DNA of 64,000 nt from positions 7,753,001 to 7,817,000 of the forward strand of contig NZ_CP025407.1 in assembly GCF_002847285.1 (NCBI RefSeq), written 5' to 3'. The stretch is from Streptomyces sp. CMB-StM0423 (GTDB taxonomy: Bacteria; Actinomycetota; Actinomycetes; Streptomycetales; Streptomycetaceae). The position numbers were made by a program, and so were the translations under genes. Under the pieces are notes generated by a model. That model was not told the origin of the DNA. It searched no databases and worked only from the letters and a program-made list of their open reading frames with translations. Within the stretch, counting starts at the first letter, position 1. Every line of letters begins with the position of its first letter. Below are positions 8,532 through 17,107 of the stretch, in pieces.

Positions 8532-9857
8532 ATGACGGACCCGGGTGGCGGCGGCCGGCGACCGCGCCGTACGCGGTGGCGGGAGGCGGCGGTCACGGCG
8601 ACTGCGTTCACGCTCTGCCTGCTCGGCGGCGTGGTCCAGGTCGACGACACGCTGACCGCGCCGCCCGCAGCCGCCTACGTCATCGCCGTGGCGTCCTGTG
8701 CCGTGCTGCCCGTACGGCACAGGGCGCCGCTGGCCGCCCTGGCGGCCACGACGGCGGCCGGGCTGCTGGTGCCGCCGCTGGGCCTCCTGCTGAGCCCGCC
8801 GATCATGGCCCCCGCCGTGATCGCCGCCTACGCGTACGCGCTCCACGCCCGTACCGAACGGCGCGCCGCGGTCGTGGTGTCGCTCGCGTCCGCGGCGCTG
8901 CTGCTCGCCGCCACCCCCTGGTTCGAGGACCTGTCCTGGCAGGACGCGAGCCGGATGGGCTCGGTGGCGGCGTTCCCGATGGTGGCCGGCGTGCTCGGGC
9001 ACTCGGCGCACAACCGGCGGGCCTATCTGGCGGCCGTGGAGGAGCGGGCCCGGCGGGCGGAGAAGAGCCGGGAGAGCGAGGCGCGCCGCCGGGTGGCCGA
9101 GGAGCGGCTGCGGATCGCCCGCGAGCTGCACGACCTCGTGGCCCACCAGATCACCCTGGCCAACGCGCAGGCCACGGTCGCGGCCCACCTCTTCGACTCC
9201 CGCCCCGAGCAGACCCGCAAGAGCCTGACCGAACTCGTCAGGACCACCGGCGACGCGCTCGACGACCTGCGCGCGACGGTCGGGCTGCTGCGCCAGTCCG
9301 GGGACGCGGCCGAGCCCGCGGAACCGGCGCCCGGGCTGTCCCGGCTGCCCACGCTCCTCGACTCCTTCGGCCGCGCGGGTCTGGAGGTGTCGCTGGAGCA
9401 GGAGGGCACGGCCAGGCCGCTGCCGCCGGGGGTGGACCTCACCGCGTACCGCATCGTCCAGGAGGCCCTGACCAACGTGACCAAGCACGCCGGCACCGGC
9501 CGCGCGCGGGTGCGCCTCGTCTGGAACCGCGACATCGTGACCCTCACCGTCGCCGACGACGGCCGCGGCGCCCGTACGGCGCCGGACGCCGCCGCGCCCG
9601 AGCGCCGGCCCGGCTACGGTCTGATCGGGATGCGCGAACGCGCCACCGCGGTCGGCGGACGCCTCACCGCGGGCAGCCGCCCCGAGGGCGGCTACCTCGT
9701 CTCCACGGAACTGCCCCTCCCCGCGGCCAGGGACACGGCGCGCGGAACGGGCGGCGACAAGACGGACGACAAGACGGACGACAAGACGGACGACAAGACG
9801 GACGACAAGACGGACGACCCGACAGACGCCGCAGAAGAGACGGGAGAGGCGCAGTGA
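8532..9857 (+). CDS. two-component sensor histidine kinase (NarL-type partner)
   Basis: This is a 441-residue membrane kinase. Four to five hydrophobic segments occupy residues 18-160. A coiled linker leads into a HisKA_3 domain with the phosphoacceptor His200 (RIARELHDLVAHQ). An ATP-binding domain follows, with N-box-like EALTNVTKHA and GYGLIGMRERA. The C-terminal tail carries five perfect 12-bp repeats encoding Asp-Lys-Thr-Asp units. The stop codon overlaps the GTG start of the response regulator. The stimulus is unknown; location next to an MMPL pump suggests envelope stress or a drug. Confidence 0.9.
   Translation: MTDPGGGGRRPRRTRWREAAVTATAFTLCLLGGVVQVDDTLTAPPAAAYVIAVASCAVLPVRHRAPLAALAATTAAGLLVPPLGLLLSPPIMAPAVIAAYAYALHARTERRAAVVVSLASAALLLAATPWFEDLSWQDASRMGSVAAFPMVAGVLGHSAHNRRAYLAAVEERARRAEKSRESEARRRVAEERLRIARELHDLVAHQITLANAQATVAAHLFDSRPEQTRKSLTELVRTTGDALDDLRATVGLLRQSGDAAEPAEPAPGLSRLPTLLDSFGRAGLEVSLEQEGTARPLPPGVDLTAYRIVQEALTNVTKHAGTGRARVRLVWNRDIVTLTVADDGRGARTAPDAAAPERRPGYGLIGMRERATAVGGRLTAGSRPEGGYLVSTELPLPAARDTARGTGGDKTDDKTDDKTDDKTDDKTDDPTDAAEETGEAQ
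9756..9827 (+). repeat. 12-bp tandem repeat encoding DKTD units
   Basis: Five perfect copies of GACAAGACGGAC run from 9756 to 9815, followed by one degenerate copy (GACCCGACAGAC). They lie in frame at the C-terminus of the histidine kinase, so copy-number changes would alter only the length of a charged tail. Confidence 0.95.
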
Positions 9858-10546
9858 CGCTACGGGTGCTGCTCGCCGACGACCAGGCACTGCTGCGCGG
9901 TGCGTTCCGGATGCTCCTCGACACCGCCGACGACATCACCGTGGTCGGCGAGGCCGCCGACGGCAGGGAGGCGGTGCACCTCACCCGCGAACTGCGCCCG
10001 GACGTCGTGGTGATGGATATCCGCATGCCCGACGTCGACGGCCTCACCGCCACGTCGGAGATCGCCGCGGAACCGGAGCTGCGCGGCAGCCGCATCCTGA
10101 TCCTCACCACGTACGAGACGGACGAGTACGTCGCGCAGGCGCTGCGCGCGGGGGCCGGCGGCTTCATCGGCAAAGGCATCGGGGCCGAGGAACTGGTGGA
10201 CGCCGTCCGTACGATCGCGGCGGGCGACACCCTGCTGTCGCCCGCCGCGACCCGCTCGCTGGTCGCCCGCTTCCTCGCCACCCCGGACGACGCCCCGCGG
10301 CACCACCCGAAACGGCTTGCCGTACTCACCCCGCGCGAGCGCGAGATGGTGGCGCTGGTCGCCACCGGCCTGTCCAACCAGGAGATCGCCGAGCGGATGT
10401 TCCTCAGCCCCTTCACCGTCCGCGCCCATGTGCAGCGCGCGATGACGAAGCTTGAGGCCCGCGACCGGGCCCAGCTCGTCGTCATCGCGTACCGCACGGG
10501 CCTGGTGCGGGCCACGCCCGAGGGCGACGGCGACCGCCAGGTGTGA
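9854..10546 (+). CDS. NarL/FixJ family response regulator
   Basis: This 230-residue regulator starts at a GTG overlapping the kinase stop (GTGA). The receiver domain covers residues 1-120 with the acidic pair at 9-10, phosphoacceptor Asp55 (VVMDIRMPD) and Lys in GGFIGKG. A LuxR-type helix-turn-helix occupies residues 160-220 (LTPREREMVALVATGLSNQEI). It is the cognate partner of the kinase just upstream. Likely targets include its own operon, possibly the MMPL gene. It is convergent with the flavin monooxygenase gene, 3 bases apart. Confidence 0.92.
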   Translation: MTLRVLLADDQALLRGAFRMLLDTADDITVVGEAADGREAVHLTRELRPDVVVMDIRMPDVDGLTATSEIAAEPELRGSRILILTTYETDEYVAQALRAGAGGFIGKGIGAEELVDAVRTIAAGDTLLSPAATRSLVARFLATPDDAPRHHPKRLAVLTPREREMVALVATGLSNQEIAERMFLSPFTVRAHVQRAMTKLEARDRAQLVVIAYRTGLVRATPEGDGDRQV

Positions 10547-10549
10547 GCG

Positions 10550-11746
10550 TCACGGCCGCACGGCGAACTCCGGCAGCGTCAGCGCCGAGTGGGCGGTGCG
10601 CGGGGGCGCGGCGGGCATCGTGCTGAGGCCGCGCAGCGCGGCGTTGCGCCGCTCCAGGGCCCGGGCCGTGGTGGGGAAGAGCGCGGCGCCGCCGACGTCG
10701 ACCAGCGCCTGGTTCGCGGCGACGAAGCCGCGCACCCCGCGCTCGTACGAGGCGAACGCCGACGCGTGATCGGGGTGCGCGGCCAGCGCGTGGGCGAGCA
10801 TGTACGCGCCGGCCAGCGCCAGGCTGGTGCCCTGGCCGGTCAGGAACGAGGGTGCGTACGCGGCGTCGCCGACGAGCGCGACCCGGCCGCGGGACCAGCG
10901 CGGCATGCGGATCTGCCCGGCGGTGTCGAAGAACGGGTCGTCCGCGGCGCGCAGGGCCCCGACGATCGCCGGGACCTCCCAGCCCGCGCCCGCGAAGGCT
11001 TCGGCGACCAGCTCCCGTTGGGCGTCAGGGTGCCGGAGGCCGTCGAGCGGCGGGTGCGGCCGGTGGAAGGTGAGGAAGGCGTGCAGTTCTTCGTGGGCGC
11101 CGACCGCGTAGAGGGCGGCAGCCTTCCCCGGGGCGTTCCACATCACCACCTCGCGGGCGAGCCCGAAGGTGTTCGGCATGGTGAAGAGGGCGAACCAGTA
11201 GCCGAGATAGCGGTGGAACCGCTTCTCGGGGCCGAACAGTGCCTCCCGGGTGCGCGAGTGCATGCCGTCCGCGCCGATCACCAGGTCGTACGTCCGCCGC
11301 AGCCCGCTGCGGAACGTCACGTCGGCCCCGCCGCCGGACTGCTCCAGGTGCTCGACGGAGTCGCCGAAGCGGAACTCCACGTCGTCCCGGACGAGCGCGT
11401 ACAGGCTCACGGCCAGATCGCCGCGGCGTACCTCCAGGTCCCTGGCCGCCGTATCGCCGGAGACGGCCCGCGCGCTGACCGCGGCCACCTCCCCGCCGTC
11501 CGCGCCGAAGAAGGTGAAGCGGCGCGAGTCGATGTGCGCGTCCCGCAGGTGCGGCAGGATACCCATCCGCCGGACCACCTCGATCGCCGTGCCGCGGATG
11601 TCGATGGGGTAGCCGCCGTCCCGCAGCGCGGCGGCCTTCTCCACCACCGTGACGGCGAATCCGGCCCGGTGCAGCCAGTACGCCAGCGCGGGTCCCGACA
11701 CACTCGCCCCGGAGATCAGCACCGTGCGCTTCCCGGTGGTGCTCAT
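10550..11746 (-). CDS. FAD-dependent monooxygenase (TetX-like aromatic hydroxylase group)
   Basis: This 398-residue flavoprotein of the PHBH fold has GxGxxG-like VLISGASVSGPALAYWLHRAG (first 20 shown in part) at the N-terminus, the central DG motif LVIGADGMHSRTRE around residue 160 and the GD motif RVALVGDAAYAPSFLTGQG around 290. It starts at an ATG that overlaps the stop of the upstream MFS gene (ATGA) and has a GGGAG ribosome site. Relatives include antibiotic-modifying hydroxylases. Pairing with an exporter suggests detoxification of a small aromatic or polyketide drug, but the substrate is unproven. Confidence 0.85.
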   Translation of the reverse strand: MSTTGKRTVLISGASVSGPALAYWLHRAGFAVTVVEKAAALRDGGYPIDIRGTAIEVVRRMGILPHLRDAHIDSRRFTFFGADGGEVAAVSARAVSGDTAARDLEVRRGDLAVSLYALVRDDVEFRFGDSVEHLEQSGGGADVTFRSGLRRTYDLVIGADGMHSRTREALFGPEKRFHRYLGYWFALFTMPNTFGLAREVVMWNAPGKAAALYAVGAHEELHAFLTFHRPHPPLDGLRHPDAQRELVAEAFAGAGWEVPAIVGALRAADDPFFDTAGQIRMPRWSRGRVALVGDAAYAPSFLTGQGTSLALAGAYMLAHALAAHPDHASAFASYERGVRGFVAANQALVDVGGAALFPTTARALERRNAALRGLSTMPAAPPRTAHSALTLPEFAVRP

Positions 11747-13125
11747 ACGTGGACTCCCTTCTTCGTGATACGGACAGCGAGCAGCGACAGCGCGGCGGCG
11801 ATCCCGGCGACGGCGAATCCCGTGGTGAACGCCGACTCGGCCGGCAGGCCCGCCGGTCCGGCTCCGGCGTCGAGGACCGCGCCGGCGATCTGGGCGCCCA
11901 GCGCGACGCCGATCACCCGGGTCACCACGAGCAGGCCGGTGGCGATGCCGGTGTCCCGGGGGTCGACGGCCGCCGCGGTGTGGGCGACCAGCGCCGTGGT
12001 GCCGACGCCCGCGGCGAAGGCGGTCAGGACCTTCGCGAGGACGAGGTGCCACGCCGACGAGTGCAGCGCGGCGAGGGCGGTCATCGTCACCGCGGTGACG
12101 ACGGCGCCCGCGAGGACCACGGTGCGCGGCCCGAACCGCCGCGCCGCGAGCCCGCCGACCGAGTCGCTCAGCGCCCCGGCGACGGCGCCGGGCAGCAGGT
12201 ACCAGCCGATCGCGGTGGTGTCGGCCCCGAAGCCGTACCCGACGGCCGGCAGCGCGAACAACTGCGGCAGCAGGAAGACCACCATCCCGAGGCTGGTGGT
12301 GATGACGAACGTGAGCAGGCACGCCTGCCACATGACGGGCCTCGCCAGCATGCGCAGGTCGACCATCGGCGAGGCCGCCCGGCGCTCCACGGCGACCCAG
12401 CCGGTGGCGAGGGCGAGCACGAGCAGGGCGAGGGCGCCGATCGCGTACGGCGGCAGGCTGTGCCGCGCCACCGACACGAGCCCGACCATGAACGCGAGCA
12501 ACGTGCCGCTCAGCAGCGCGACTCCGGGCCAGTCGATCCGTTCGTCCGAGGCGGCCGGCGGATCGTGCGGCAGCAGCCGGGCCACGGCCGGCGTCGTCGC
12601 GATGACCGCGAGCGTCGGCAGCAGGAACATCCACTGCCACGACAGGGCGTCCGCGACCGGCCCGGCGAGCATCGTGCCCGCGATGCCGCCGCCGGTGAAG
12701 AGCGCGATGACGAAGCCGATGGCGGCCTGCGACCGCGCCGCCGGGAGGTGGGTGCGTACGAGGATGAACGAGAGCGGCAGCGCGCCGACCATCACGCCCT
12801 GGCACACCTGCCCCAGCAGCAGCACCGGCAGGTTCGGCGCCAGCCCGGCCAGCAGCCCGCCGGCCGACACCAGGGCCATCAGCCCGAGCAGCACCCGCTT
12901 CCCGCCGTAGCGGTCGCCGAGCTTGCCCGCGACGGGGGTGACGACCGCGCCGGTGACGAGCAACGTGTTGGCCACCAGCGCCCCTTCGGAGGGGCTGACC
13001 CCCCACTCGCGTTGCAGCAGCGGGAGCGCGGGTTCCACCACCGACTGCAGGGTGCCGAGGGCCAGGGCCAGTAAGCCGAGGGCGCCGATCGGCAGCCACC
13101 CGGTACGGGCGGGGGAATCCGCCAC
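11743..13125 (-). CDS. DHA2-type MFS multidrug transporter (14 TM)
   Basis: This 460-residue protein has about 14 hydrophobic segments, the size of EmrB/QacA exporters. The GTG start sits 10 bases after the GGAG inside the conserved leader block, exactly as in the MMPL gene. Both proteins begin Val-Ala. Codon 18 is TTA, so full translation should need the bldA leucyl-tRNA, linking this exporter to late growth. It is first in an operon with the flavin monooxygenase, whose start overlaps its stop. The likely role is efflux of a toxic organic compound. Confidence 0.88.
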   Translation of the reverse strand: MADSPARTGWLPIGALGLLALALGTLQSVVEPALPLLQREWGVSPSEGALVANTLLVTGAVVTPVAGKLGDRYGGKRVLLGLMALVSAGGLLAGLAPNLPVLLLGQVCQGVMVGALPLSFILVRTHLPAARSQAAIGFVIALFTGGGIAGTMLAGPVADALSWQWMFLLPTLAVIATTPAVARLLPHDPPAASDERIDWPGVALLSGTLLAFMVGLVSVARHSLPPYAIGALALLVLALATGWVAVERRAASPMVDLRMLARPVMWQACLLTFVITTSLGMVVFLLPQLFALPAVGYGFGADTTAIGWYLLPGAVAGALSDSVGGLAARRFGPRTVVLAGAVVTAVTMTALAALHSSAWHLVLAKVLTAFAAGVGTTALVAHTAAAVDPRDTGIATGLLVVTRVIGVALGAQIAGAVLDAGAGPAGLPAESAFTTGFAVAGIAAALSLLAVRITKKGVHV

Positions 13126-13292
13126 CTGTGGATCACTCCAGACACCGTGGGGAAGGGAAGAAGCGCGGTTCGGGCGCGCTTTCCACACTTCCTTCCGGCG
13201 CCTCGCGGGGCATCGTCCGGCGTCACCGGTTTCCCCTGGTGCCCCCGGACCAGCCCGCTACGCGTCCTGGTCCCCACGCACCACGGCCCGGG
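13126..13292 (-). promoter_or_regulatory. conserved transporter leader, copy B
   Basis: This is the second copy of the leader described at 6120-6291, on the minus strand directly before the MFS start. It shares the CTGGT-N8-ACCAG hairpin (13236-13253), a GACGATG-N-CCCGC segment, a GC-rich hairpin followed by a pyrimidine tract, and the identical block GGTGTCTGGAGTGATC (13146-13131). In this copy the short frame opening at the conserved ATG closes at the TGA inside GGAGTGATC. Confidence 0.55.
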
Positions 13293-13295
13293 TGC

Positions 13296-14126
13296 TCAGC
13301 CGGCGAACGACGCCTCGAACGCGGCCCTGTTGGCCGACCGCGGCTGCCGGTCCCAGACGGCGAACACCAGCCGCGGGAACCGCCCCGCGAAGCGCCCGCC
13401 GGGCGCCAGGTGCGTACGGAACGCCACTGCCACCTGCGCCGGGTCGTTGCGGAACACCCCGCAGCCCCACGCGCCCAGCACCAGCGCCGTCACCCCCGCG
13501 ACGGCCGCCACCTCCAGCACCCGCTCCGCGCGCCCGGCCAGCGCGGCGGGGATCCGGTCCGTCTCCTCCGGCGTGCGCTGGGCGATAACGCCCGCGTTGG
13601 GGGCGGAAGAGGTGAGGAAGTCCACGGCGTACGGCTCGGGGAGGAGGGCGCCCGCGTCGTCGCGGAAGACCGGGACGGCGGGGGAGTGGATGACGCGGTG
13701 GGTGTAGAAGGGGCTGCGGTCGGTGCGGTGGGCGGCGTAGAACTCCGGGGCCCGCAGCAGCGCCGGATAGAGCGCGGAGGCCCGGCACAACTCCTCCTCC
13801 TGCGCCCGGGCGCCGTTGACGTAGCCGCCGCCGGGGTTGCGGGCGGAGGAGAAGTTGAGCACGCCGACGCGGTCGGCCCCGTCCCCGGCCAGCCGCCGGG
13901 CGGCGGCCAGCGAGGTCTCGGCGGTCACCTCGGCCGGCGTGTCCTGCGGCCCGTCCGCGGGGGCTCCTCCGGCGCCCGCGACCGGTCCGGGACCGTACAT
14001 CCGCGTGCCGTCCGCCGCCTGGGCGGCCGCCTCGCCCAGCGGCACCCACCGGCCCGCGGTCTCGTACCCGCCGGCGGCGAGGATCCGCTCGTTGTCGCGC
14101 GCCACTTCGCGCAGCCGCGCGCTCAC
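13296..14126 (-). CDS. TIGR02452 family protein, bacterial-type poly(ADP-ribose) glycohydrolase
   Basis: This 276-residue protein is of the DUF2263/TIGR02452 type. The PARG signature is complete: GGG at residues 99-101 and QEE at 109-111 (NPGGGYVNGARAQEEEL), the loops that bind and hydrolyse ADP-ribose polymers. A macrodomain core follows (VTALVLGAWGCGVFRNDP). The GTG start gives the family's usual N-terminus SARLREVARDNERILAAG. Bacterial PARGs remove ADP-ribose from proteins or DNA. No PARP-like partner is visible nearby. It begins with its own promoter region, convergent with nothing close. Confidence 0.88.
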   Translation of the reverse strand: MSARLREVARDNERILAAGGYETAGRWVPLGEAAAQAADGTRMYGPGPVAGAGGAPADGPQDTPAEVTAETSLAAARRLAGDGADRVGVLNFSSARNPGGGYVNGARAQEEELCRASALYPALLRAPEFYAAHRTDRSPFYTHRVIHSPAVPVFRDDAGALLPEPYAVDFLTSSAPNAGVIAQRTPEETDRIPAALAGRAERVLEVAAVAGVTALVLGAWGCGVFRNDPAQVAVAFRTHLAPGGRFAGRFPRLVFAVWDRQPRSANRAAFEASFAG

Positions 14127-14254
14127 CGGGCACCGCCGCGGCCGGTCCGTACCGTGCCGGGGGCCGCCGGGACGGCGCGGTCCGCTGTCCTCGTCATGCC
14201 AGGACCGTACGCACCGGGGCGGGCCGCGACCACCGGGTTTCCACGGGCGCTCCC

Positions 14255-14962
14255 TCAGGCCGCGGCCGGCGGCTTCTTCTTCGCGGCCTCCTGCTCGGCC
14301 TTGACCTCCTGGGCGTAGCGGTCGACGTACTCCTGGTCCGACATGCTGAGGATCGCGTACATGATCTCGTCGGTGACGGCCCGCAGCACGGCCTTGTGGT
14401 CCTCCAGCCCCTCGTACCGGGAGAACTCCAGCGGCTCGCCGAAGCGGATGGTGACCCGGCCGAGGCTGGGGATCTTCTGCCCGGGCGGCTGGACTTCGCG
14501 GGTACCGAGCATCGCGCACGGGATGACCGGCACGCCCGCCCGCAGCGCCATTGCCGCGACCCCGACCCGGCCCTTGTACAGGCGGCCGTCGTGCGAGCGC
14601 GTGCCCTCCGGGTAGATGCCCAGCAACTCGCCCTTGGCCAGGACGCCCAGGCCCTCTTCGATGGCGGCCTGCGCCGCCTTGCGGCCCCGGCGGTCGACCG
14701 GGATCTGGCCGATGCCGTGGAAGAAGCCGGCGGTCAGCCGCCCCTTGAGGCCGGGGCCGTTGAAGTACTCGGCCTTGGCGAGGAACGTGATGCGCCGCTT
14801 CAGCATGACCGGCATGAGGAAGTGGTCGGCGAAAGACAGGTGGTTGCCCGCGACGATCGCCGCCCCCTCCTCCGGAATGTGCTCCAGGCCCTCGATCCGC
14901 GGCCGGAACAGCGGCCGCAGCAGCGGCCCGAAGAACAGGTACTTCAGCAGGTGGTAGAACAC
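14255..14962 (-). CDS. 1-acyl-sn-glycerol-3-phosphate acyltransferase (PlsC family)
   Basis: This 235-residue membrane-associated acyltransferase has the catalytic NHxxxxD box (NHLSFADH, about residue 44) and the glycerol-phosphate binding YPEGTRS box (about residue 118). The N-terminus carries a short hydrophobic anchor. The start is a GTG after GGAAAGGCGAGG. It would acylate lysophosphatidic acid to phosphatidic acid. The Lys/Ala-rich tail is typical of Streptomyces homologues. It lies downstream of an acyl-CoA dehydrogenase on the same strand, about 85 bases apart. Confidence 0.9.
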   Translation of the reverse strand: MFYHLLKYLFFGPLLRPLFRPRIEGLEHIPEEGAAIVAGNHLSFADHFLMPVMLKRRITFLAKAEYFNGPGLKGRLTAGFFHGIGQIPVDRRGRKAAQAAIEEGLGVLAKGELLGIYPEGTRSHDGRLYKGRVGVAAMALRAGVPVIPCAMLGTREVQPPGQKIPSLGRVTIRFGEPLEFSRYEGLEDHKAVLRAVTDEIMYAILSMSDQEYVDRYAQEVKAEQEAAKKKPPAAA

Positions 14963-15048
14963 CGCGGCCTCGCCTTTCCCCCGGTCGGTCCTCGTGCGCT
15001 CGCAGAGTAGCCGCGCGCCGCCCGCCGGGGGGAGAGGAGCGGCCGAAG

Positions 15049-16275
15049 TCAGCGGATCGGGACGCCGGCCAGGGTCCGGGCGATCACCAGCCGCTGGATC
15101 TCGCTCGTGCCCTCGAAGATGGTGTAGATGGCGGCGTCGCGGTGCATGCGCTCCACCGGGTACTCGCGGGTGAAGCCGTTGCCGCCGAGGATCTGCATCG
15201 CCCGCGCGGTGACGTCCTTGGCCACCTCGCCCGCGTACAGCTTCGACATCGAGCCCTCCGCCGAGGTGAACCCCTTGCCCGCGCTGGCCATCCAGGACGC
15301 CCGCCAGACCAGCAGCCGGGCCGCGTCGATCTGGGTGCGCATGTCGGCGAGCTGGAAGGCGACGCCCTGGTTGTCGATGATCGGGCGGCCGAACTGGACC
15401 CGCGTCTTGGCGTACTCCAGCGCCGTCTCGTACGCCGCGCGCGCGATGCCCACCGCCTGCGCGCCCACCGCGGGGCGGGACGCCTCGAAGGTGGCCATCG
15501 CCGCGTTCTTGACCCGCTCGCCGCCGGACTTCGCCCGCTCGCGCGCCCTGGCCAGCCGCTCCTGGAGCTTCTCCCGGCCGCCGAGCAGGCAGGAGCCCGG
15601 CACGCGCACGTCTTCCAGCACCACCTCGGCGGTGTGCGAGGCGCGGATGCCGTGCTTCTTGAACTTCTGGCCCTGCGAAAGACCCGGGGTGCCCGGCGGG
15701 ACGATGAACGAGGCGTGCCCCTTGGTGCCCAGCTCCGGGTCGACGACGGCGACGACGACGTGCACGGCGGCGATGCCGCCGTTGGTCGCCCAGGTCTTGG
15801 TGCCGTTGAGCACCCATTCGTCCTTGGCCTCGTCGTAGACGGCGCGGGTGCGCATCGCGGAGACGTCGGAGCCCGCGTCCGGCTCGGAGGAGCAGAAGGC
15901 GGCCAGCCGGACGTTGTCGACGTCGCCGTACATCTGCGGGATCCAGGTGCCGATCTGCTCCTCGGTGCCGTTGGCCAGCACGCCGACGGCGGCGAGGCCC
16001 GTACCGACGATCGACAGGGCGATGCCCGCGTCGCCCCAGAACAGCTCCTCCATGACCATCGGGATGCTCAGCCCGGTGGGGTCGAAGTACTGCTGGGCGT
16101 AGAAGTCCAGGGAGTACAGGCCGATCTTGGCCGCCTCCTGGATCACCGGCCAGGGGGTCTCCTCGCGCTCGTCCCACTCGGCGGCGGCGGGGCGGATGAC
16201 GTCGGCGGCGAAGCCGTGCACCCACTCCTGGACGGACCTCTGGTCCTCGTTGAGCTCGAACGTGAACTCAGACAT
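15049..16275 (-). CDS. acyl-CoA dehydrogenase
   Basis: This 408-residue flavoenzyme has the N-terminal helical, middle beta (AFCSSEPDAGSDVSAMRTRA) and C-terminal helical domains of the family. The catalytic base is Glu388 in YTIFEGTSEIQ, and the FAD-binding QILGGNGFTREYPVE precedes it. It oxidises an acyl-CoA to the enoyl-CoA, passing electrons to ETF. Which acyl chain is used cannot be read. A perfect palindrome lies 26 bases before its start and a TetR gene is divergent, so it is probably repressed until a fatty acyl ligand appears. Confidence 0.95.
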   Translation of the reverse strand: MSEFTFELNEDQRSVQEWVHGFAADVIRPAAAEWDEREETPWPVIQEAAKIGLYSLDFYAQQYFDPTGLSIPMVMEELFWGDAGIALSIVGTGLAAVGVLANGTEEQIGTWIPQMYGDVDNVRLAAFCSSEPDAGSDVSAMRTRAVYDEAKDEWVLNGTKTWATNGGIAAVHVVVAVVDPELGTKGHASFIVPPGTPGLSQGQKFKKHGIRASHTAEVVLEDVRVPGSCLLGGREKLQERLARARERAKSGGERVKNAAMATFEASRPAVGAQAVGIARAAYETALEYAKTRVQFGRPIIDNQGVAFQLADMRTQIDAARLLVWRASWMASAGKGFTSAEGSMSKLYAGEVAKDVTARAMQILGGNGFTREYPVERMHRDAAIYTIFEGTSEIQRLVIARTLAGVPIR

Positions 16276-16300
16276 GGCGCCTCCGCAGCCTTCGCAATTC

Positions 16301-16315
16301 GTTACCGTCGGTAAC
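16301..16315. promoter_or_regulatory. TetR operator palindrome
   Basis: GTTACCGTCGGTAAC is a perfect 7-1-7 palindrome in the intergenic region between the acyl-CoA dehydrogenase and the divergent TetR gene. A second partial site (GTTACCCGCGAGTAG) begins at 16324. This is the expected kind of site for the adjacent repressor. Confidence 0.6.
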
Positions 16316-16432
16316 GTAAGTCTGTTACCCGCGAGTAGACGATGTCAACTCCCGTACGCCCGCGGGGGCCATGCCGCGGGGGTGCTAGGTTGCGCAGGCA
16401 TTCGGGCATCGACCAGCAGGGGAGCGGTCTCC

Positions 16433-17107
16433 ATGGACAACCGGCGCGGCGAGAGGGAGCAGGCGACCGAGGACCGGCGCCGCGAACTGCTCGAAGCCGC
16501 GGACCGGGTGGTCCTGCGCGACGGCCCCGGCGCGTCGATGAACGCGATCGCCGCCGAGGCCGGCATCACCAAGCCCATCCTCTACCGCCACTTCGGCGAC
16601 AAGGGCGGCCTCTACCGCGCGCTCGCAGTACGCCACACCGACGCCCTCCTCGCCGCCCTGCGCGCCGCGCTCGACGCCCCCACCGGCCGCCGCGAGCGGG
16701 TCGAGGCCACCCTGGACACGTACCTCTCGGCCATCGAGGCGCGCCCGCAGGTCTACCGGTTCCTCATGCACCCCGCCGACGGCGGCGTCGCGGAGATCCC
16801 GGAGCCGGCCGCGTCCCCCGAGTCAGGCGAGCGCGGCTTCGAGGTCGGCCGCCACTCCGCGCCGCTGCTCCGCCGGCTGGGCGAGGAGCTGGCCCAGGTC
16901 ATAGCCGACCGCATCGACTTCGGCCCCGGCGGCGCGGTGATCGCCCGCGCCTGGGGCCACGGCATCGTCGGCATGATGCACGCCGCGGGCGACTGGTGGC
17001 TGCACGAACGGCCCTGCACCCGCGCGGAATTGGTGCAGAGCCTCGCCGATCTGCTCTGGGGCCGGCTCGCCGCCGCCGCGGACAAGGCCGGCGGACCCGG
17101 CCTCTAG
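16433..17107 (+). CDS. TetR family transcriptional regulator
   Basis: This is a 224-residue repressor. The helix-turn-helix is at residues 20-66 (ELLEAADRVVLRDGPGASMN, then AGITKPILYRHFGDKGGLYRAL). The ligand domain is helical and contains WGHGIVGMMHAAGDWWL. It is divergent from an acyl-CoA dehydrogenase across a region with a 15-bp palindrome, so it is probably a FadR- or KstR-like sensor of acyl-CoA. Residues 120-130 (EIPEPAASPESGERG) form a Pro/Ser-rich loop. The ATG was chosen for its position after GGAGCGG. Confidence 0.9.
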   Translation: MDNRRGEREQATEDRRRELLEAADRVVLRDGPGASMNAIAAEAGITKPILYRHFGDKGGLYRALAVRHTDALLAALRAALDAPTGRRERVEATLDTYLSAIEARPQVYRFLMHPADGGVAEIPEPAASPESGERGFEVGRHSAPLLRRLGEELAQVIADRIDFGPGGAVIARAWGHGIVGMMHAAGDWWLHERPCTRAELVQSLADLLWGRLAAAADKAGGPGL

